From: DATKEH01 sp035546355
GTDB taxonomy: Bacteria; Acidobacteriota; Thermoanaerobaculia; Multivoradales; JAIOJS01
Assembly: GCA_035546355.1 (NCBI GenBank)
Contig: DATKEH010000358.1
Coordinates: 1 to 12,889, forward strand
Direction of reading: 5' to 3'
Length of the DNA: 12,889 nt
Of the stretch, positions 1 through 8,108 are shown one piece after another. Within the stretch, counting starts at the first letter, position 1; the number at the start of each line of letters is the position of its first letter. A program made the translations under genes and the position numbers. The notes below the pieces were generated by a model. The model saw only the letters and a program-made list of their open reading frames with translations. It did no database searches and was not told the DNA's origin.

Positions 1-302
1 CGGCTCGGAGGCCTGGTCGCGCAACTCGAACACCACCTGCACCACCGCCCCGGAAGCGCTCGCAGCGTCGGTGGAGCGGATGCTCGCCACCGGGCCGTCG
101 GGAAACTCGCGGTAGCCGCAAGCGGCGCCGCACGCGCAGCCGTGGAGCTCGACCACGAAGCGGCGGGGGAAGCGGCGGGGGTAGCTGCGGAAGTCGAAGG
201 GCCCATCGACCCGCAGCACGAACGTCGGCCGCTCCGCCCGCGGCCGGTGACCGACCGACCGCAGCAGGGAGGGGGCTCGCCCCGCACCGTCCGGCAGGGG
301 GG
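1..302 (-). other. AMIN-like domain coding segment, in a different frame from the barrel
   Basis: In the frame whose codons end at 1 mod 3 (for example codon 240-238), the minus strand reads a Pro/Ala-rich stretch, then TFVLRVDGPFDFRSY, RRFVVELHG, VASIRSTDAA and VVQVVFELRDQ. The pattern is paired strands, a P-R-R-F-VVEL core and a closing VVxVVFxL strand. It matches AMIN domains, periplasmic modules of amidases and secretins that bind peptidoglycan. No convincing start or signal peptide precedes it in its own frame: ATG 498 and GTG 462 lie inside the barrel, and GTG 219 is inside the domain. It is therefore more likely the continuation of the barrel gene after a frameshift than a separate gene. 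The CACGAAC cysteine cluster is unusual for AMIN. The domain was recognised by eye and continues past the window edge. Confidence 0.5.
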
Positions 303-1358
303 TGGCGGGTCGGCCGGCCTTCCCGGCTGCGTCCGCGTGCGTCGCTCGTCCAGCGGCCCGACCTTGAGGGCGACGCCGAGAGTGAGCTGACTGGTGGTGA
401 ACACCCGGCTCTGGCGCGTGGAGTCGGTGTCGAGGTGGTCCGCCTCGAGGTTCAGTGCCCACCGCCGGCTCACCACCCAGTCCCCCCGCAAGGTCCATTC
501 GTCGCGGTCGTCGTCGCGGCCGAAGTTGGAGTCGCCCGGATCCTCGACGCGGTAGTCGCGGCGCCGATCCCGGTAGCGGAGGCTGAAGGTGAGAGCCCTG
601 GCGGGGGAGAATCGCAGCTTGGCCCAGGCCATGTCCTCGGCGTACTCGTCGTGGGGATCCAGCGCGTCGCGCTGGCGCCGCTCGTACCCCACCTCGGGCG
701 AGAAACGGCGACCGAAGCCGCGGTAGCGCAGGGAGAGGTTGCCGGAGAGCAGCTCGCTGTCCTCGCCGCGCCGGGGAGCGGAGTAGCTCTGATCGCGCAT
801 CTCCCCCTCCAGGTTCCACTCCCAATCTTCGGCAAAGCGCAGCCGATAGGCGGCGAAGTAGATGTAGATGTCGGCCGGCTCCGCGTCGTCGTCGACGTCG
901 CGGAGCTCGCGATTCTCGAGATAGCGCACGGCGGCGTCGAATCCGTGCCGATCACCGTCGCCCCTCAGCCCCAGCGAGAAGGTGGGGCTGGTGAGGATCG
1001 TCGCCTCCTGGAAGTTCTCCCGCTGCGCCTGTAGGTACGTCTTGATGCGGCGCTCGCGGTCGAGGGTGAGGGTGACCCGCCCTTCGACGGAGAACGACGA
1101 CACCGTGGTGGCGTCGCGGTCGTCGGGGACCCGGAAGTAGTTCTGATAGGAGGTCCCGAAGAGCTTGACCCGCGCCTCGTAGCGCGCCGCCGAGTAGCGG
1201 CTCTGCTCCCATTCGTCCGCCGTCTGGTCGGGCCCCAGGCCGGTCTCGTCGGTCTCCTCGGCGGCCGGCTCGCTGGCGATCGCCGGCGGCAGCGCGGCGA
1301 GCGTGAGGAGGAGGGGAAGGAGAAGGATCTGCGCCGTGCGGCGGCCGGGCTCGCGCAT
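1..1358 (-). CDS. Secreted outer-membrane beta-barrel protein (frame probably broken near 300; 3' end outside window)
   Basis: ATG at 1358 begins a clear Sec signal peptide: basic MREPGRRTAQ, hydrophobic ILLLPLLLTLAAL, cleavage likely after PPAIA (residue 28). An acidic linker follows. Residues about 58-333 are a run of about 14 amphipathic strands of 9-13 residues separated by Asp/Arg-rich turns (examples: SFSVEGRVTLTLD, DIYIYFAAYRLRF, ALTFSLRYRDRRR, WALNLEADHLDTD, QLTLGVALKV), as in outer-membrane barrels. Then comes a Pro/Arg-rich stretch. No stop occurs in this frame up to the window edge, but below about 300 the translation turns into Ser/Arg/Cys-rich nonsense while another frame reads as a domain. 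A one-base loss in the G6 run at 297-302 is the simplest explanation. It is last in the operon, 4 nt after the kinase gene. Role unknown; outer-membrane passage or anchoring of the glycan is a guess. Barrel confidence is good, the 3' structure low. Confidence 0.65.
   Translation of the reverse strand, partial: MREPGRRTAQILLLPLLLTLAALPPAIASEPAAEETDETGLGPDQTADEWEQSRYSAARYEARVKLFGTSYQNYFRVPDDRDATTVSSFSVEGRVTLTLDRERRIKTYLQAQRENFQEATILTSPTFSLGLRGDGDRHGFDAAVRYLENRELRDVDDDAEPADIYIYFAAYRLRFAEDWEWNLEGEMRDQSYSAPRRGEDSELLSGNLSLRYRGFGRRFSPEVGYERRQRDALDPHDEYAEDMAWAKLRFSPARALTFSLRYRDRRRDYRVEDPGDSNFGRDDDRDEWTLRGDWVVSRRWALNLEADHLDTDSTRQSRVFTTSQLTLGVALKVGPLDERRTRTQPGRPADPPPPCRTVRGEPPPCCGRSVTGRGRSGRRSCCGSMGPSTSAATPAASPAASWSSSTAARAAPLAATASFPTARWRASAPPTLRALPGRWCRWCSSCATRPPS
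158..181. repeat. Perfect 12-bp tandem duplication
   Basis: AAGCGGCGGGGG occurs twice back to back (158-169 and 170-181). In the AMIN-like frame it encodes PRRF-PRRF at the start of the VVEL strand. The unit is four codons long, so it leaves any reading frame unchanged. Confidence 0.8.
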
Positions 1359-1362
1359 GGCG

Positions 1363-3738
1363 TCAGATTCCGAGGATCTCTTCGGCCGCCGCGGCGTGCC
1401 GCTCGACCATCGCCGCGTCGGCCGGTGACCGCAAGGCGCCGTCGACCCCGTGGCGGACGAGCGCCAGCGCCTCGAAGGGGCGCAGCTCGTCGGGCTGGGC
1501 TCCGGTGGCGGCGAGCCAGCCGGAGCGGAGCCCCGCGGCAGCTTCGCGTCGCGCATCCGCGTCGTCCACCGCGGCGTTCAGCTCGGCGAGCAGGCCGGCC
1601 ACCGTCACCGGTCGCGGCCCGGCGACGACGTCGCGCATCGCCAGCACTCCGATCCGCTCGCCGGCCTGCTGCAGCTCCCGCAGGTGGAGACCTCGCAGCA
1701 TCGGTGCCGGGGCCGCCGGCGCGGCGGCACCCAGCAGCTCGACCACGGCGGCCAGCAGCCTGGCGCAACGAGTCGCCGCCGAGAGGCCGGCTTCCTCGAG
1801 GGTCGCCAGGCGCCGCGACACGGTCCGCAGCTCGCGATCGGCGGTGCGGGAACGGCCGAGGTCGACGGCCGCGGTCTGCACCACGCCGAGACCCCGGCCG
1901 AGGGCGCGCTCGACGTGGCCGGCGGAGCTGGCGAGCGCCAGCGGCGCCGGCGGTGCAGGCCAGGAGGGCTCGAAGACCGCCAGCCCCAGCGGTTCGAGGA
2001 ATCCCAGGGGACGGGGCAGGAGGAGGGCGTCGGCGGAGTCGCCGAGAGCCTCGAGCAGCGCCGCGAGCCGCCGCAGGACGCCGCTGCGTGCCTCCGGTGA
2101 CAGGGCGATCCCCTCGCAGGTCCCCTTCCACCGCTCCTCGCCACGCAGCCCGGAGAGTCGCCAGCGAACCCGCAATCGGTTGCCCTCGGCAGACACCCGC
2201 TCGGGGCGGCAACGGTAGATCTCGAGATCGTCACCATGGGCGGTCCGGGCGAGCGGCACCAGCAAGGCCTGGGCGTATACGGGATCGAGAGCCCAGCGGA
2301 TGCGCGCCGCCTCGGGAAGGCTGCGGCTGGCGGCGGCGGGAGGTGCCGCCGGCCGCCGGACCGACTGGGCGAGCAGCCGCTCGGCCTCGCCGACCATGGC
2401 GTCGGCGCCGTCCTCCCAGCCCCGACGCTGCAGGCGGAAAGGGCTCGCCGCCGCCACCACCAGGCCGCAAGCCTCGAAGAGCTGGATCTGCCGCTCCTCC
2501 TCCGGACGGGTGGCGAGGTAGGCGGTGAGGAAGGCCTCGCCGAGCTCGGCGTATCCGTCGATCCTCCCCGTCGCGCGCAAGGCGGAGACGCGCAGCGCCC
2601 CCAGAAACCGCCCGACGTCGCTGGCCGGGTCGCCGACGGCCACCTGGTCCCAGTCGATGAGCACCACCCCTTCGGCATCGACCAGGACGTTCGCCAGGTG
2701 GAAATCGGAGTGCATCGGCGCGACCTTGCGCACCCTCGCCTCGAGCTCGGCGACGAGCCGTGCCTCGAGTCGCTCGAGCCTGCCGTCGAGGGCGGGGCGA
2801 ATGCGGCGCAGGACGTCGATCCAGCGCCGCACGCTGCGCACCTCCTTGTCGGCGCCACGGGTGGCGAGCAGCGGCAGGTCGAGGGAGTGGACGGTGGCGA
2901 TGGCGCGGGCTGCCTGGCGGACGCCCTTGACGAGGGCGCCGTGCTCGGTGACGTCGGACAGCCGCGTGCCGCGGACCACCTCCTGCAGCGACATCCCGAA
3001 GGTGGCGAGATAGCCCACCGGCGGAGCCAGGCGGATGCGCCCGGCGGTGGCTCGCCACACCGCCCAGTGGCCGGCGAAGAGGGTGGCGGGGGACTTCCTC
3101 TGCTGCAGCTTGCCCACCAGATGGCGGATCTCGGGCAGGCCGTTGTCGCGGCTCTCGGACAGCACCTCGTAGCGCAGCGCGGCGCGCGAGCCGGGGGTAT
3201 AGGCCAGAGTCTCGACGCGGACCCGGCGCACCTTGACGCCGCGCCGCCGCCACAGCTCGTTGACGGCGACCCGCATCGCCAGCGGGTCGGTGACGTCGAC
3301 CAGGGAGGTGAGCTCGGGGTCGAGCGGAAACGCGTAGGCGGCGATGCCCAGGTCGGGAATCGTCAGCGCCCCCACCGGCATCGGCGCCAACCTGGGAGTG
3401 GCGGCGCGGCGCCAGTCCTGGTACCGGGCGAGGAGTCGTGCCGCCGGCGCCGGTGGCCCCTCCTCGGGAGGCACCACGTGGAGGAACAGCTTCTGCCGGG
3501 CGGTGCGTCGCAGCCCGGTACAGCGCACGTAGGCGCGCACCAGCACCGCCGCCCGACGCTGCGAGTACTGCACGTCCAGGATGCGGATCTCGGGCACCTC
3601 CGCGGCCGGATCGTGGCGCCGCAGGTGGCGCTCCAGCAGCGATGCCAGCGCCGGTGGGTCGAGGACGGCGGCGAGCCCGGGAAGCTGGTCGTCGCTGACC
3701 AGCGCGGCATCGGTCGCCACCTCAGCCGACCCCGCCAT
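1363..3738 (-). CDS. Large APH-fold phosphotransferase with internal duplications
   Basis: A 791-residue protein, against about 250-350 for ordinary APH-family small-molecule kinases. Residues 155-455 form a complete kinase: N-lobe strand LAYTPGSRAALRYEV (178-192), candidate ATP lysine in HLVGKLQQ (206-213), catalytic loop HSDFHLAN (343-350) with Asp345 and Asn350, and metal-binding IDWD (361-364). Residues 49-151 look like an extra N-lobe. Residues 475-791 look like a second kinase whose catalytic residues are gone (see findings). No signal or membrane segment is seen, so it is cytosolic. ATG at 3738 overlaps the exporter stop by 17 nt; GTG at 3720, just after that stop, is an alternative start. 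The gene ends 4 nt before the barrel gene. Its position suggests phosphorylation of a sugar, glycan or lipid intermediate. Antibiotic resistance is unlikely given size and context. Family secure, substrate unknown. Confidence 0.85.
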   Translation of the reverse strand: MAGSAEVATDAALVSDDQLPGLAAVLDPPALASLLERHLRRHDPAAEVPEIRILDVQYSQRRAAVLVRAYVRCTGLRRTARQKLFLHVVPPEEGPPAPAARLLARYQDWRRAATPRLAPMPVGALTIPDLGIAAYAFPLDPELTSLVDVTDPLAMRVAVNELWRRRGVKVRRVRVETLAYTPGSRAALRYEVLSESRDNGLPEIRHLVGKLQQRKSPATLFAGHWAVWRATAGRIRLAPPVGYLATFGMSLQEVVRGTRLSDVTEHGALVKGVRQAARAIATVHSLDLPLLATRGADKEVRSVRRWIDVLRRIRPALDGRLERLEARLVAELEARVRKVAPMHSDFHLANVLVDAEGVVLIDWDQVAVGDPASDVGRFLGALRVSALRATGRIDGYAELGEAFLTAYLATRPEEERQIQLFEACGLVVAAASPFRLQRRGWEDGADAMVGEAERLLAQSVRRPAAPPAAASRSLPEAARIRWALDPVYAQALLVPLARTAHGDDLEIYRCRPERVSAEGNRLRVRWRLSGLRGEERWKGTCEGIALSPEARSGVLRRLAALLEALGDSADALLLPRPLGFLEPLGLAVFEPSWPAPPAPLALASSAGHVERALGRGLGVVQTAAVDLGRSRTADRELRTVSRRLATLEEAGLSAATRCARLLAAVVELLGAAAPAAPAPMLRGLHLRELQQAGERIGVLAMRDVVAGPRPVTVAGLLAELNAAVDDADARREAAAGLRSGWLAATGAQPDELRPFEALALVRHGVDGALRSPADAAMVERHAAAAEEILGI

Positions 3739-5596
3739 GAGCCTCGAGGTCCCGGAACAGCCCGGCGCACGCCGCCAGCTCCTCGTACCGCCCCTGTTGC
3801 ACCACCCGCCCCCCTTCGAGGACCACGATGCGATCGACGTTACGCAGGGTGCGCAGGTCGTGGCTGATCAGCAGCACGGTGCGCCCAGCCACCAGTCGTT
3901 GGATGGCGGCGCTGACCAGGGCGCTGGAGCGTGCGTCCAGCCCGGTGGTCGGCTCGTCGAGGATCACGATCGGCGCGTCCCGCAGCATGGCGCGGGCGAT
4001 CGAAACGCACTGCCGCTGCCCCCCGGAAAGGGTGCCCCCGCGCTCGCCCAGCAGCGTGTCGTAGCCATCGGGCAGCTCCTCGATGATGTCGTGGATGCCC
4101 GCGCGCCGCGCCGCCTCCACCACCTCCTCGCGGCTCGCCTCGGGGCGGCCGTAGGAGATGTTCTCGGAGATCGTATCGGCGAACAGGATCGGCTCCTGGA
4201 ACACCAGGCTGATCTGCCGGCGCAGCGACTCGAGCGTGAGGTCGCGTACGTCGTGGCCGTCGATCCGCACCACCCCCTCGGTGGCCTCGTAGAAGCGGGG
4301 GACCAGGCTGATCAGGCTGCTCTTGCCGGCACCGGTCGGGCCGACGATGCCGACGCGCTCGCCCGGCGCGATGCGCAAGGAGACGTTGCGAAGCACCCAG
4401 GCGCGCCTGCCGTGGCGGAATCCCACCCGCTCGAGCTCGATCGCCCCCGGCAGCCGATCGACCGACACCGCGCCCGGCCGGTCGGCGATCTCCGGCGTGT
4501 GGGCGAACAGATCGAGGATCCGCTCGGCGGCGGCGGCGGTTCGCGCCACCCGCTCGGTGGTCTTGGAGATCCGCCGCAGCGGCCGGGAATAGGCGCGCAG
4601 GTAGGCGATGAAGACGATGAGGTCGCCAGGGGAGAGCTCACCGCGGAGGATTCGCCACGAGGCGAATGCCACCACTCCCGCCGTCATCAGGCCGACGGAG
4701 ACATCCGAGGTCCAGCGCATCTTCGCCTCGATCCGCGCCGCCTTGAGACCCTGCTTGAGGCTGCGGCGGTTGGCGCCGCCGAACCGCCTGGCGATGCGCT
4801 CCTCGAGGCCGAACCCCTGGATGGCCCGAATCCCGCCCAACGAGTCGGAGGCGAAGGTGGCGAGATCCCCCTCCTGCTGCCGTTGCTTGCGCACCGCCGA
4901 CCTCATCGGCCGGCGATGGTGGCGGACCACGAGAGCCAGCAGAGGTAGCAGGACGAAGGCGAAGAGGGCCAGCTGCCAGTCCATCCACAGCATGATCACG
5001 CTCATGCCGAGGATCATCAGCGCGCTCTCGGCGAGACCGATCGGCAGCCCGACGACGGCGTCGCGGACCAGGCGGATGTCGGTCACCAGGCGGACGATCA
5101 GGTCCCCGGTCTTGCGCCGGTCGTGGAAGCTGAACGACAGTGCCTGGAGATGGCGATAGAGGTCGAAACGCAGTTGCGCCACGACCTCCTGTCCGAGTCG
5201 CGAGGTGAGCAGACTCTGGTGGTAGTAGAGCAGACCCGAGGTGCCGGCCAGGGCGACGATCGAGGCGATCAGCAGGGCGAGGACCTGCGCAGTGCCCAGC
5301 TCCGTGGCCAGGGCGCCCAGCCTCCCCGGCAGCGGCGCGTCCAGGAGCACGTGGTCGAAGATCAGCTTCAGGGGCCAGGGCTCGAGCAACCGCACCGTCA
5401 TCAGTCCGACGGTCAGGCCGAAGGCGGTGGCCAGTCGGCTGCGCCGCCCGTGGGCATAGGCCAGCAGGCGCCGGGAGATGGTCGACACCGAGCGCAGCTG
5501 CTCGCGCAGGCGGAACAGCCTGCCGCGCAGCGCCCGCGGCAGGAGCGGGCGCCGCCGGCCGCGGGCAGGGCTCTCGCTGGGCTGCACGACCCTCAC
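3722..5596 (-). CDS. ABC exporter, fused membrane-ATPase half-transporter (MsbA/PglK-like)
   Basis: A 624-residue half-transporter expected to work as an inner-membrane homodimer. After a basic N-terminal tail of about 50 residues there is a type I exporter membrane domain (about 55-350) with hydrophobic segments near 56-78, 103-124, 184-205, 207-225, 299-316 and 322-336. The ATPase domain has all core motifs: Walker A GPTGAGKS (419-426), Q-loop Gln467 in VFQEPILF, signature LSGGQRQ (523-529), Walker B IVILDE (543-548), D-loop GLDA (552-555) and switch His579 in LLISHDL. Catalytic Glu548 is present, so it should hydrolyse ATP. The start GTG at 5596 overlaps the glycosyltransferase stop as GTGA, with GGGGA upstream; a second in-frame GTG at 5587 is possible. 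Surrounded by glycosyltransferases and lacking a separate Wzm/Wzt pair, it most likely flips a lipid-linked glycan or glycolipid. Drug or peptide export cannot be excluded. Confidence 0.93.
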   Translation of the reverse strand: MRVVQPSESPARGRRRPLLPRALRGRLFRLREQLRSVSTISRRLLAYAHGRRSRLATAFGLTVGLMTVRLLEPWPLKLIFDHVLLDAPLPGRLGALATELGTAQVLALLIASIVALAGTSGLLYYHQSLLTSRLGQEVVAQLRFDLYRHLQALSFSFHDRRKTGDLIVRLVTDIRLVRDAVVGLPIGLAESALMILGMSVIMLWMDWQLALFAFVLLPLLALVVRHHRRPMRSAVRKQRQQEGDLATFASDSLGGIRAIQGFGLEERIARRFGGANRRSLKQGLKAARIEAKMRWTSDVSVGLMTAGVVAFASWRILRGELSPGDLIVFIAYLRAYSRPLRRISKTTERVARTAAAAERILDLFAHTPEIADRPGAVSVDRLPGAIELERVGFRHGRRAWVLRNVSLRIAPGERVGIVGPTGAGKSSLISLVPRFYEATEGVVRIDGHDVRDLTLESLRRQISLVFQEPILFADTISENISYGRPEASREEVVEAARRAGIHDIIEELPDGYDTLLGERGGTLSGGQRQCVSIARAMLRDAPIVILDEPTTGLDARSSALVSAAIQRLVAGRTVLLISHDLRTLRNVDRIVVLEGGRVVQQGRYEELAACAGLFRDLEAHGGVG

Positions 5597-6807
5597 CCTT
5601 CCGTCCCCAGCGAGACGAGCTCGGCCGCCCGCGAGGTCCAGGCGTGGTGGCTGCGGGCTTCGGCGAGGGCCCGGGCGGCGATGCGCCGCCGCAGCTCGCC
5701 GTCGTCGGCGAGGCGGCGGATGGCGCTGGCGAGCGCCGGGGCGTCGCCCGGCGGCGCCAGCAGGCCGGTCTCGCCGTCGCACAGCAGCTCGCGGATCTGG
5801 CCGATCGCCGAGGCGACGTTGGGGGTGCCGCAGGCCATGGCGTCGAGCACCTTGAGGGGCGAGAAGTAGAAGGGCTCGAGCGGGGGGTAGGGGGCGACGG
5901 CGACGTCCATCCCTCGCAGGTGGGGTGGCACCTCTTCGAGATCGATCGCGCCGGTGTGGGTCACCCGTCCCGGCAGCTCTTCGGCCAGCTGCTGAATCCG
6001 CTTGCGCTCAGGCCCGTCGCCGACCACGTGCAGGTGGAATCGGCTGTCCGCCGCCAGCTCGCGGAAAGCCGACGCCAGCACGTCGACCCCGTGCCATCCC
6101 TTGAGGCTGCCGGAGAAGCCGACCACGAAGGCGTCATCCGGCCCCGCGCGGGCCACCGCCCCCTCAGGAGTGAACAGCTCGAGGTCGACGCCGTTGGCCA
6201 CCACCGCCACCTTGTCTGCGTCGACCCCGGCGGCTATCAGGATCTGCCGCATCTCCTGCGAGTTGGTGACGATGCGCTGCGCCTTGGCGAGCACCGTTTG
6301 CTCCAGCTCGTCGGCCGCTTCCTGGAGCGCCTGGTTGCGGAACACGGCCCCCTCCCAGGCCAACGGTGCGTGTACGTTGAGGAGGTGCGGGATGCCGAGC
6401 TGGTTGCAGACCACGGCTCCGGCGACGCCGAAGGGGCTATAGAGCTCGAAGACCAGGTCGGGCCGGAAGGAGGGGATCTGCCGCCGCAGGACCTCCTCCA
6501 CCGCCAGGTTGTTCCAGACGTGGCCGAGAGCGTGGACGACGCGCTTGCGGCGGCGCTGCTCCTCGCGCCGCTCCCGCGGTACCGGAGAATCGACGTCGGT
6601 GAGCAGCTCGCCGAGGGTCCACGCGGTGTCGATGCGTGCCACCGGGGCGCCGAGAGAAGTCGCGTCGGCGGCGCTCGGCGTCGCCACCAGGACCTCGTGC
6701 CCCAGGGAGGTGAAGGCCCTGACCAGGCTGCGGAAGTGGGCGGTGGCGCCGTTGCGCTTCTCGAGGTCGATGCCCCGGTCGCCACAGAGGTAGAGGATGC
6801 GGCTCAA
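5593..6807 (-). CDS. GT4-family glycosyltransferase
   Basis: A 404-residue GT-B glycosyltransferase with no signal peptide or membrane helix. The N-terminal domain starts SRILYLCGDRGIDLEKRNGA (2-21) and includes PDLVFELYSPFG (116-127) and LLNVHAPLAWE (142-152). The donor domain has VVANGVDLELFTP (202-214), VGFSGSLKGWHGVDVL (229-244), HVVGDGPERKRI (260-271) and YFSPLKVLDAMACGTPNVAS (314-333). The usual EX7E acidic pair is absent: the positions hold Tyr314 and Asp322. Related enzymes with an FSPLK-type motif often lack the first acid but usually keep Glu at the second. The start is TTG at 6807, forming a TTGA overlap with the previous stop; it is the only start that keeps the first strand. The stop overlaps the exporter start as GTGA. 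It is only distantly like its upstream GT4 neighbour, so the two are not recent duplicates. Specificity is unknown. Confidence 0.88.
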   Translation of the reverse strand: MSRILYLCGDRGIDLEKRNGATAHFRSLVRAFTSLGHEVLVATPSAADATSLGAPVARIDTAWTLGELLTDVDSPVPRERREEQRRRKRVVHALGHVWNNLAVEEVLRRQIPSFRPDLVFELYSPFGVAGAVVCNQLGIPHLLNVHAPLAWEGAVFRNQALQEAADELEQTVLAKAQRIVTNSQEMRQILIAAGVDADKVAVVANGVDLELFTPEGAVARAGPDDAFVVGFSGSLKGWHGVDVLASAFRELAADSRFHLHVVGDGPERKRIQQLAEELPGRVTHTGAIDLEEVPPHLRGMDVAVAPYPPLEPFYFSPLKVLDAMACGTPNVASAIGQIRELLCDGETGLLAPPGDAPALASAIRRLADDGELRRRIAARALAEARSHHAWTSRAAELVSLGTEG

Positions 6808-8108
6808 CCGGCCACCCCGCTGATCGCGTCCACCGGCGGGTGGGTCTCGTCGCGGACCCGGGGATCGGCGCGCTCGCCAGCGTCGCCCTCCCCCAGCAGG
6901 AGGTCGCGCAGGCGGAGCGTCGTCAGGCGCGCGTCGAACATCTCGACCACCGACGGCCGCGCCGCCTGGCGCAGCGCGGCGAGGCGGTCGCGGTCCAGCA
7001 GCAGCGACTCGAGGGCGTCGGCGAGAGCGACGGGGTCGCGCTCGGGCACGATGAGCCCGTTGACTCCGTGGGTGACGGCCTCGGGGATACCGGTCACCGC
7101 CGTCGCCACCACCGGCACACCGCAGGCCAGCGCCTCGACGATCGACACGGGCAATCCGTCGCGATTGCCGTCCTCGGCGACCACGCAGGGCAGCGTCAGT
7201 ACGTGGGCCTGGTGATAGCGGGCGACGATCTCGTTCTGCGTGTGCGGGCCCACCAGCTCCACCCGATCTCCGAGGTCCAGCCGCTGGATCAGCTGCTTGA
7301 GCTCGGCGCGCAGGATCCCCTTGCCGACGATCCGACAGCGGAAGAGGTGGCCGCGGTCGCGCAGGTGGCCACAGGCGGCTACCAGCACGTCGAGGCCCTT
7401 CTTCTCGATCAGGCGCGCCACCGCCAGGATGGTGAACGGCACGGCGGGTGGTGGCGCCGCCGGCGGGGCGAAATGCTCGAGGTCGATGCCGTTGCGGATC
7501 AGCTCGATCCGCGCTCCGTCGCCCTTCACCTGCGACGCCAGGTAGCCGACGTTGTGGCGGCTGACCGTGGCCACGAAGCGGGCGGCGCGCATCTTCTTCG
7601 CCAGCACCCGGAAGTCGTGGTCGCCGAAGATGTCGAAGGCGTGGGCGGTGAAGCTGAACGGGATCTTCGACAGGCGCGCCGCATAATACGCGACGGTGGT
7701 GGCGCGATTGGCGAAGTGGGCGTGCAGGCAGCCGACGTCGTAGCGGCGGGCGCGATCGGCGACGTAGCCCGCCTGCAGGAACCGCCACAGGAGCCAGCGG
7801 TCCCGGCGACGCAGCACCGAGAGCAGCTCGCGGCGGTAGCGGCGGGGGTGACGACGGGCGAGCTGGCGATTCTGGCGCAGCAGCACGCGCCAGTCGACGA
7901 TGTCCGGCAGGTAACTGATCTCGGCCTTGAGCCGGGCGATCCCCTCGTGGAACCGCGGGTCGCGCGGCGTCGCCAGGGCGAAGACGTGCAGCGCCACCCC
8001 CAGCCCCTCGAGCGCCAGGATCTCGTTGAGGATGAAGGTCTCCGACAACACCGGGAACTTCCGCAGCACGTAGCCGACCGTCGACCGCGGTTTCCGGGCC
8101 GGCGTCAT
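6804..8108 (-). CDS. GT4-family glycosyltransferase, WcaL/AmsK-like
   Basis: A 434-residue retaining-type GT-B glycosyltransferase, cytosolic. The N-terminal half opens with VGYVLRKFPVLSETFILNEI (11-30), typical of exopolysaccharide enzymes such as colanic-acid WcaL, followed by LHAHFAN (128-134) and FTAHAFDIFG (153-162). The donor half has RNGIDLEHF (205-213), ILAVARLIEKKGLDVL (227-242) and GLPVSIVEALACGVPVV (318-334). In the GT4 EX7E motif the first acidic residue is Asp317 and the second Glu325, a mild variant. The start is ATG at 8108 with GGAGGG 7 nt upstream, the best ribosome site in the window, and it overlaps the previous stop as ATGA. The stop overlaps the next gene as TTGA. The C-terminal tail of about 25 residues after the GT fold is polar and probably disordered. 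Function in surface glycan or glycolipid assembly is inferred from family and context. Confidence 0.9.
   Translation of the reverse strand: MTPARKPRSTVGYVLRKFPVLSETFILNEILALEGLGVALHVFALATPRDPRFHEGIARLKAEISYLPDIVDWRVLLRQNRQLARRHPRRYRRELLSVLRRRDRWLLWRFLQAGYVADRARRYDVGCLHAHFANRATTVAYYAARLSKIPFSFTAHAFDIFGDHDFRVLAKKMRAARFVATVSRHNVGYLASQVKGDGARIELIRNGIDLEHFAPPAAPPPAVPFTILAVARLIEKKGLDVLVAACGHLRDRGHLFRCRIVGKGILRAELKQLIQRLDLGDRVELVGPHTQNEIVARYHQAHVLTLPCVVAEDGNRDGLPVSIVEALACGVPVVATAVTGIPEAVTHGVNGLIVPERDPVALADALESLLLDRDRLAALRQAARPSVVEMFDARLTTLRLRDLLLGEGDAGERADPRVRDETHPPVDAISGVAG

Noticed and set aside
1363..3738. Aminoglycoside-resistance kinase
   Set aside because: The APH fold is shared by many small-molecule kinases; the 791-residue length and glycan-operon context argue against resistance.
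5597..5782. Upstream start of the ABC exporter at 5782
   Set aside because: The added 62 residues are Arg/Pro-rich shadow sequence inside the glycosyltransferase; the GTGA overlap start is more natural.
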